DNA of 64,000 nt, from the NCBI RefSeq assembly GCF_964656455.1, contig NC_135726.1, positions 23,757,168-23,821,167 of the forward strand, given 5' to 3'. The DNA is from Halichoerus grypus. Its lineage: Eukaryota > Chordata > Mammalia > Carnivora > Phocidae. The notes beneath the pieces are model-generated. The model worked only from the letters and a program-made list of their open reading frames with translations, did not search any database and was not told the origin of the DNA. Both the position numbers and the translations under genes were made by a program. Shown here piece by piece: positions 56,472 through 64,000 of this stretch. Position 1 is the stretch's first letter, and every line of letters starts with the position of its first letter.

Positions 56472-57194
56472 CCAAGCATCGAAGAAGTTAAATAACCTCT
56501 TAATATCACCCAACACTTAATGACAGAGTGAACACTCACGCTCAGATCTGGCTGTCGCCAAACTTAAGTTATTCACACAATAACACTCCTTAGAGAATGA
56601 TACATGTTCATTTTAGAAAATCTCAGAAATATAGAAAAAAAGTGAGGTCAAAATGATTTTGAAGCTACCTGTTAGAGATAACCTTCTAGGTATATACCCT
56701 CCAGGTTATTTTCAGTACACCAGCCTCCCTCACTGAACTCCTGAGATCCTCACTTCTCTTGTCTGTTCAATTGAAGCAAAAGCAATAGTGTTTCTTCAGT
56801 TCCTTACACCTTTAAAATGCTATGATTTTATACTTCAAGTGATTTTTCTTTCATATTTTAGTTCCCTTAATGGAAAAAAATATATATCCACACAGAAAGA
56901 TAGGCAGATTTCCACAGACAGTTCAATTCCACATGCACAGGGATGACATCAAGCCAGGGAAAGTGTCTCTTTGTACGTTTCAAGACAACCCATCCATTCC
57001 TCATTTCCTGGATGGACTTCATTTTAGTGACCGCTGAATGTGAAGCTCTATCACTGGCCCCTGGCTACATTTAGGATGATTAGAGTAGGGAACAGGGAGT
57101 GGGAGAGGTGGGGATAGAAAGCTGGCTTGGGAAAGCTATAATATTTGTGGGCATTAAAATGAATTTGTTGATTCCTACTATCTTCTTCTCTTTT
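56472..57194. other. Mostly unrecognised non-coding DNA
   Basis: The first 100 bp may be degraded MIR. Nothing else is assigned, and no gene is seen. Confidence 0.4.
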
Positions 57195-57283
57195 TTTTAA
57201 CATATAATGTATTATTTGTTTCAGAGGTACAGGTCTGTGATTCAACAGTCTTACACAATTCACAGAGCTCACCATAGCACAAA
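57195..57283 (-). mobile_element. Severely 5'-truncated L1 3' end, antisense
   Basis: Poly(T) then the complement of the carnivore L1 3' UTR end (TTATTTGTTTCAGAGGTACAG, CTGTGATTCAACAGTC). Only about 90 bp remain. It ends at the first 3' UTR module, unlike the copy at 16572. Target duplications are not clear. Confidence 0.85.
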
Positions 57284-57930
57284 GCAAGTATTCCTGTAAT
57301 GAAAAGACAAAAAGTTCTTATCCCTGATTAAATAATAACTGAACCAATACACCAAGATTCAAAAATACTGTAAATGTTTTTGTCTTAATTAGATGTAATT
57401 TTTTTTTAATTTGGAATATATGTCCATTGAAAGTGTTTATCTTCGCTAATAATTAAATAAGGGCAAATTTTAAAAAAATGAATTTGTTGAGTATAAAATT
57501 GTTGACCAGCTCAGGAACCTTAAAAAGCTATAGGTCCGGACACCAGGAGCTAACAGATTTGATATTAAAGCAGAAGCAGTGGTTAATCAGTCACCTCTAC
57601 TTTAAATGTTCAGTCCTGGTTTGCAGTATTTTTTTTCTCCTGCCTCCTGCACTGACAGAAAGATTAGAAAGTTACATAATTGCATTAGGATAACACGGCA
57701 GTTCAGGGAAAGGCTGATACCCTGGAAGTATTTTTAGAATAATTTAGGGTAGCTGCCATTACCATCTTGTTGAGAGCTGTCTTCATTTGTCAGAAGGGAC
57801 AGAGAGAAGTGAGTCTATCATCTGTTTTTTTCAGATTACTGGGTACTTGAAAGATGGGTAGAAAGAAGTAACACGAAGAGCAAGTGGCTTGAAAAATAAG
57901 GGCATTGCTAACACCTTTACAATGACTTAC
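57284..57930. other. Unrecognised non-coding DNA
   Basis: No gene is seen. The open frame 57478-57693 lacks domains. Confidence 0.45.
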
Positions 57931-57933
57931 AGA

Positions 57934-57935
<2 letters not shown>

Positions 57936-57964
<29 letters not shown>
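57936..57964. repeat. (TG)n microsatellite
   Basis: About 14 uninterrupted TG units. A shorter (AC)n run lies downstream at about 58122-58138. Such uninterrupted tracts are often variable in length. Confidence 0.95.
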
Positions 57965-57966
<2 letters not shown>

Positions 57967-59364
57967 CTTTTTATCAAGCACAAGATTTGCATTATTTCAC
58001 ATGTAGCCTTTACTTCTTCTGCTCCAAATTTCACCTCATCCCCTCCCCTTCTCATTTTTCTTTCTCACCTTTTCATCACACATGCACACACAGAAAGGGA
58101 CACAGAGATGCAATTATACTGAAACACACACACACACACCCTGAACTGCAGGAAGATGTATTTTCCTTGAACAAACTCTGTACTTATTTACATATGTCTA
58201 CACAACACACTCAGAATGAATCCTTCCAAATGATTTATAATTTCTTATCTCTCTCAGCATCAATTTCACCACCTATAAAATTAGGATGAAAATGCCACCC
58301 TATCAGGATTTGTGGTAACTATTTTTGAAATAGTTAAAACCTTCTGAATTAAAAGTGACAGGAATTCACTCTCTTAAGCAAAAATGGGAACCTTCTTGTG
58401 GTGAAGTGGATTTGTTCCACAGGATAGATGGGCAGAAATGACTGGGCTTCAGGAGTATGTGTAATGAGGGATACTGTCAAGATTCTCTTTTTTCTCTATC
58501 TTTCCACATGTACTTCACATATCTGTTTCTCTGCAGTGGATGAAAGCTGTTCCCAGAAAATAACATGCAAGGTCATATTATCCAATAGCAGTTCACTATA
58601 GATTTGACTAAGGTTTCCATAAAATAAAAGCAAGCATTGACAGATTCTTCTGAGCTATTACCCCCTGCCCTTTTCAGGGTCTGCTCTAATCTCTAAGGTC
58701 ATATTCACTAGGAACCATCAGCAACCCCTCCCATTCACAACCTCTTCCTTCTTTGACACAATGAAATACAAATGTAATTAAAGGTAAGAAGAAATAACAA
58801 AGTGGAGAATTTTATTCATTGGAAATGATATTCAAATTCTCACAGAAAGAGCAGTGAGGGAAAGAATAATGGAGTGTCCTAGATCATTTCCTCACTGAGA
58901 AGCAAGGAAAGACAGGGAAGCTGGAGTTTTAAGGTGTCTGTTGATCCTAGAGCAACTTGACAGGTTGGTAAGTGGCGAAAAAGTTCCTGGTGGCCAAAAC
59001 CAGAATAGAAAGAAAATATAAGAAACTGATGAACAAAATGCTAAGGAAGGGAATATAAATAATTGGAGAAAGAGAGAGAAACAGATTCACCAGAAAATTA
59101 CAGGAATGGTTTTTTCTGGGTACCAAACATCTATCTCCTCCATCCAAATGCATAAATTCTCACCAGTTTTTGAGAACGATCGAAGTAAATCTTTGTACTA
59201 ATTCTAATAACTTGTTAGATGTTAAGGTCATTTAAAATATGTATACTCTACTTATAGTTTTTAGACATCAGAATTTTTTTTTACATGTAATCAACAAAGA
59301 CTGACAATGAGGAACCACAGTTATATCCAGGTCGCTGTATGTGTATGTCTCGTCTCCCCTACCG
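57965..59364. other. Unrecognised non-coding DNA
   Basis: No gene or repeat apart from a short (AC)n run. The open frame 57939-58289 starts inside the TG microsatellite and is an artefact. Confidence 0.45.
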
Positions 59365-59465
59365 ATCATGACACTTGAAAGCAGGGTCTTTTTCTGACTC
59401 AATATTACATATTCGGTCTACATGGCTAACACAGGATTTGGAAATAGGTTCTCAATGTTCATTGT
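59365..59465 (+). repeat. Possible L2 LINE 3' end
   Basis: TTGAAAGCAGGGTCTTTTTCTG followed by AACACAGGATTTGGAAATAGG vaguely follows L2 3' sequence. Confidence 0.4.
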
Positions 59466-60084
59466 AAAAAATGAAAAGTGACTAGAGAAGAGACACAACA
59501 GGATAAAGGTAGATGGGAAGGCAAGAAGGATTAAGCAAGGTAAGAAAGAAAGAATGGGCAAACTTCTATCTTCCGTTTTCTCCTGGAGCAGAATACAGGC
59601 AGAATTCGTGCGCTGCTGACAATATCGGTATGTTGCCCTTGCACCAGGTGTGACATACTCATTTTCCAGCCCTTACAAAAGAAAATCAAGCCTGTTACAT
59701 GTTTCATTTTAAAATTTCTTTTCAACAAGGCTAACTATCCCATTAATTCTATTTTTTACTTGAAAGTTTGGCTCCTTAATCTCACAGCTGTTTCACACCA
59801 ACCCCACAGTGATGTCACTCATACACATTCGATATCTCTCTTGCTGGGGTCACATTCCTGCTATGAGGCTCTTTTGGCAACTGGGGAGTAGAGCCAGTTT
59901 CCAAGTGGAATCTGTTTCCAGGCCACATTTTCAGATGAGTACATATATTTCTGGCTAAGTACCATCTTTAAAAATACCTAGATTTTTTTTTTTGTTGTTT
60001 TTATCTTGACTTCCAAAACAGAACCCAGAAATAAGAGGAGCTTCAAAGTTTTATGGACTAATGGTTGATTTATTGGTTGACTTA
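59466..60084. other. Unrecognised non-coding DNA
   Basis: No gene or repeat is assigned. Confidence 0.45.
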
Positions 60085-60245
60085 AAGAGAGAGATCAGGT
60101 TTGGTAGTCCTAGGTTCGGGTCCTGGCTAATCATTTGATTTCAGCATTTATTAAATGGAGCTCACTCAATTTTCCATTGCTTTTATATTTTCGGTATCTA
60201 ACATAGTGCCTGGCACATAGTAGGTCCTCAATGAGTAACTGAATG
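60085..60245 (+). repeat. MIR SINE
   Basis: AGGTTCGGGTCCTGGCTAATC near the left and CATAGTGCCTGGCACATAG then TAGGTCCTCAATGAGTAACTG at the right match MIR. The middle is degraded. Confidence 0.75.
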
Positions 60246-60459
60246 AAAAACATGCATAAAGGAATAACTCTCTTTCCCACTCTGCAATGATTTTGTGACA
60301 GTTAAGAGAAAATGTAGCTCTGGTTTTATCTGAAAACTGAAAAGAATTTTAAAAGGTGGGCAGGAGAAGTAGTTTTTTATTACAACATACACCACCCAAC
60401 TTTGAAAGAACTAATTACATATATATTGTATAGGCAAATTTCTTGCCCTGTATCATAAG

Positions 60460-60580
60460 AAGTTAGTGCTGTAAGGGGATTAAAATATATTTGGTTCAAC
60501 CCTTTTTCTTTTACAAATGAGAAAACTGAGGTCTAGCAATGGGAAATAATCTAACTCAAAGCATATAGTTGGTTGCTAAC
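60460..60580 (-). repeat. Probable MIR-type SINE, antisense
   Basis: TTACAAATGAGAAAACTGAGG (about 60512) with AACTCAAAGCATATAGTTGG fits the MIR complement or a related core-SINE. Confidence 0.55.
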
Positions 60581-63130
60581 CAAATGCATTAGGTTAATTT
60601 AATGAGGAGTTTTGTCAAACACTGATTTTCCCTCTAGAAGCATATTTCTTCCTTCTGCGGATTTGGTTTTGTTTTTTGTTTTAAAATCAGCAAACTGGAT
60701 TATCAAACACCTGACTCCTTCTGGGATAGGAAAAGGCCCGCAGAAGAATGAGCTGACAAAATCACAAAGACCCTCTGTCGGTTTGCTCAGCTATATCGGG
60801 ATCTTCCTCCCACAGCAGTAGGTCTGCTCACTTTGCTTTAAGTGAACTGTAGTTAAATTTCACTTTTCCCTGGAAGAAGTCCAGGCAGGAAATGTTTGCT
60901 GAGGGAATGAGTGGGAAAGGAGACATGGAAACTTGAGTGTCCATTAGGCTCTGGAAGTGGTGGGAGATGCTAGAGAAAGACCGCTGAGTAAGGCCCATCC
61001 ACCTGTCATAGGGAGTTCAGTGTCTCATGGGGCTAACTGACACATAAACAGAAAAGGCAACTGCGAGACTATGTGACAAGAGAGTTGGCAAAATCCCACA
61101 CATGACGCTCTGGGAACACAGAGGGATGGATTCACCCAGTCAGAGGAGTTGAGGATTGGGCAACAGAAGGAGGCAATTAGCCAAGGCCCAAGGCAAAAAT
61201 GGGCAAAAAATGCCCAGTAAGGGAAATAACAGTGTCACCCACCATTAAGGCTCAGAGGCATGAAAGAAAACAACTATGTAACTTCTAATGAAATCCTGTT
61301 ACCATGTCTGGTGTCTTAGAGCTCTGTTCTCTAGACAAAGTCTCTTACAGAATTTCTGATACTTTTTCATAGTACAAGGGGCTGTGGGATTTTACATCTT
61401 CCTAAAAATTGAATGTCTTATATAGGTGAGAGAGAGGAAGAGATACATAAAGACAAATGCTAAATAAGAAACTCATCCCAATAGTCTGATGCTCATATAG
61501 GCATTCTCTGACAGCATCCTACTTGGAAAAGAAAAGAAAAACAAATTATTCGGTCTTCCATCTGATAGGGATCATAGTCTATGATGCCAGCCCTCACAGA
61601 AATAGGCAAAGGCTTCTCGTAAGCCAGGATACGAAATGTCATGGGAAGAGGGCTTTAGTGGCCAGAAATAAACACGTGTATGGGTTTTATTTATTTTTGT
61701 CAGACTTAGTCTGAGATGTTTGGATGCCTGTATTTGACTGGGATCGTCTTCACTTATCCTTTAATACATGTTGATTAGCATGTCTACGATGGGCCAAGCC
61801 TCTGTCTTGGTGTTGTTTCGGAAGGTTGATAGCCTCTAGTCCTCAGATACTTGAGGTAGAGCAGAAGTAAGACAAGTTACCCCAACACTATTACACAAAA
61901 GTCCAATACGACAAGATAGGGTGATTGCAAAGACATTTATATAGGGCTCAGTGGGCAAATGAAAGACAGATTACATAGGAGTAATAATCCTAGGCAAAGA
62001 TTCATGATAAGAAATTACTTGTATATTTCGAGAAACATGTAGGTGGGTTATAGGGAAGAATTAGGTAAAAGGAGGGGAATTAAACTGGAGAAATATTGGA
62101 AATATGTCTTTATGTTTTGAAAATAGTAGCTCCACTTAATTTAATGATCAATGAAAAAAAAAATACATGGCATAAATATGCCATAAATTTCCAGGTTTAT
62201 TTTGCTTTACTTTGTTCTTTTTTTGGATGCCAGGATATGTATTTTTAATTTTGTTCTTTTTCCTACATTTTAAATATTTTATAAATTTTCTTAAGAGAAC
62301 CTGTGTTTTTAGTCTACAATATGAAAAATAGATATTATACAAATGATAGATTCAGTGCCACTGAAGTCTTCTGAAGGCCATGTATGTGAGGGACATCAGA
62401 GAAATGGTACAGAGAAACTGGTCAGATATACTATCATGAGTTTAAATAATTAGAATAAAAAAACTTGGGTCTCTTCAAGTGAACAAGTTATTATTGATAC
62501 AAAATGATGAATCCTTTTTTGGGGGGAGAGAAATGTATGCATATGCTTGCTGAGAATACAGCCTTCGTCAAAACTACCCCTAGCTGATATGCTTATTTTT
62601 GGTGCCCAAGTCAAAAGATCGAAGTAATTCAGCAAATCCACACAGGAGCCATATCTAAATGACAAGCGTCTGATTCCAAAGCTTAAGTGCAGTTCTTATG
62701 CAAAAATGACCTTTATGCTTTCAAATATGGTAATTCTATATAAATGACACTCCTATCCAGATTTAGTTATAAGTAAATATTTTCTAATGTAAACCCAAGC
62801 CCAAATTCAAACCAAGATATCCTTTCTATATTAAATTGCTCTATTGTTCTTTTTTTAAGCAGTTCTGCATATTTCAAAGAACCTTCTCTTTTTCCTTTAT
62901 TTTGAGAAGAAAGCCTTCTTTAAGGCTGATTCAATTCCTCTGACAAAACTCTCCAGGCAGCTGCTTTCCTGCCTTCTGAATTTAAGTGTTTCAGAGGAGA
63001 AGTCTGAGGCCAGCTATGGTTTTCTTACTTATTTTACCTAAATAAATGCAGGACATTGTCTTCTCCATAATAAATATTGAAAGGATTTTTCTAGGAATGC
63101 AATAATTCTTTTAAATTAATTGGTTAATTG
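60581..63130. other. Unrecognised non-coding DNA
   Basis: No gene is assigned. Several short open frames (60612-60821, 61523-61714, 62148-62342) have no domain. About 60900-61260 is somewhat richer in G+C but is not recognised. Confidence 0.45.
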
Positions 63131-64000
63131 CTTTAAATCTGTCTGTCTAGTTCTTATCCAGCTTTGGAAATATATTTCGAATTATTTGTGCCAGGATTCT
63201 TCCCGACAGGTGGTTTTATTTGACCACTAAGTTTGTTAATTGTAGGTTTTTCCTAATGCACTTTATCAAACTGAGAACTTTTCTTCTATACCAAATCATT
63301 AAGAGTTATTATCAATGGATGTTGAACTTTTTCTGTATCTACTGAGATGATATGATTTTTCTTCTTTATCCTATGGGATTCTGTGACTTACATTATTTTT
63401 TTTCTAATGTAGAACCATTCCTGAAATAAATTCATTTTTAATATATTCCTAGATTTACTTACTGATAATTTGTTTAGGATTATATTTATGTTTCTGAAGG
63501 ATTTTAGTTTGTCTTTTTTTTTTTTTTTTTAAGATTTTATTTATTTATTCGACAGAGAGAGACACAGCGAGAGAGGGAACCCAAGCAGGGGGAGTGGGAG
63601 AGAAAGAAGCAGGCTTCCCGCTGAGCAGGGAGCCCGATGCAGGGCTCAATCCCAGGACCCTGGGATCATGACCTGAGCTGAAGGCAGATGCTTAACGACT
63701 GAGCCACCCAGGCACCCCAGTTTGTCATTTTCTTTTTCTTGCAATGACCTTTTCAAATTTTAGTACCTGGGTTGTTAGGCTGTTCTTACGAAATACAGTT
63801 GGGGAGAGTCCCCTTTTCTATTTTCTAAAGAAAAATTGGGCAGGGTTCCTATTATTTCTTCCTTAAATATCTGATTGAATTCACCTATGAAGCCATCCAG
63901 GTTTTTATTCTTCCTAGAAAGGTTTTTGATTACAAATACAATTCCTTTAATAGAAACACAGCTTTCAGATTTCTTCTTGTGTTAGTTTTGGCGTTTATGT
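63131..64000 (-). mobile_element. Ancient L1 fragment, antisense, running off the window
   Basis: The complement contains old ORF2 RT-region sequence. ATCAATGGATGTTGAACTTT (about 63313) is the complement of the block encoding KxxHPxI next to the AFDKVQHPF motif, followed by the complement of an RT stretch at 63860-63920. A SINE at 63518 splits it. It is strongly diverged, with no intact frame. Confidence 0.75.
63518..63718 (-). mobile_element. SINEC, antisense, full length
   Basis: Poly(T), AAGATTTTATTTATTTATTC, an AG-rich body and the complement of the head ending GCCACCCAGGCACCCC. Duplications AGTTTGTCTTTT (63506-63517) and AGTTTGTCATTT (63719-63730) differ at one base. Confidence 0.96.

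Noticed and set aside
57939..58289. A 116-codon open frame beginning in (TG)n
   Set aside because: The frame starts within a dinucleotide repeat (Cys/Val repeats) and continues in AT-rich DNA without any protein feature.

Overview
This is non-coding, repeat-dominated mammalian nuclear DNA, most likely from an arctoid carnivore (bear, seal or mustelid lineage). The clade call rests on about 16 copies of the carnivore tRNA-derived SINE (SINEC/CAN). Their head begins GGGCGCCTGGGTGGCTCAG, followed by a CT-rich body and a CAAATAAATAAA-poly(A) tail. The dog-specific SINEC_Cf head is not seen. I found no bacterial, viral or plasmid signal, no intact host protein-coding gene, no convincing exon, no RNA gene and no CRISPR array. 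Almost every open frame over 100 codons lies in L1 LINE remnants or runs antisense to them.

Layout. 1-2751 is unrecognised DNA with one SINE. 2761-12679 is a compound L1 locus: an older outer L1, marked by its 5' end, its 3' end and a 9-bp flanking duplication, is split by a younger L1 (about 3646-10435) that itself carries three SINEs. 12680-28781 is older DNA with L2, MIR and MaLR LTR fragments, several SINEs and a 5'-truncated antisense L1 tail. 28797-35667 is a nearly full-length L1 with target duplications, both ORFs broken and a possible 3' transduction. 35683-43317 holds ancient L1 fragments on both strands, MIR and four SINEs. 43334-49812 is a second full-length L1, of the same older type as the outer L1 at 2761. 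49813-64000 is mostly unrecognised DNA with MIR, L2, a hAT-like element, a poly(A)-only insertion, SINEs and an ancient antisense L1 that runs off the window.

How the parts relate. The three large L1s lie in the same orientation and record retroposition, nesting and recombination. The strongest observation is a stretch of about 1.2 kb that is almost identical between the outer L1 (about 10846-12245) and the L1 at 43334 (about 48208-49447). Sequence on both sides of it is only about 80-88% alike by eye. This looks like interlocus gene conversion between L1 copies about 37 kb apart, completed before a SINE landed in one copy. Other observations are an L1 insertion that apparently deleted its target, stop codons and a frame change shared by two ORF1 copies, variable tandem repeats in the L1 5' UTR, and a 3' UTR made of two related modules. 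I do not see a previously undescribed functional system; the interest is in genome dynamics.
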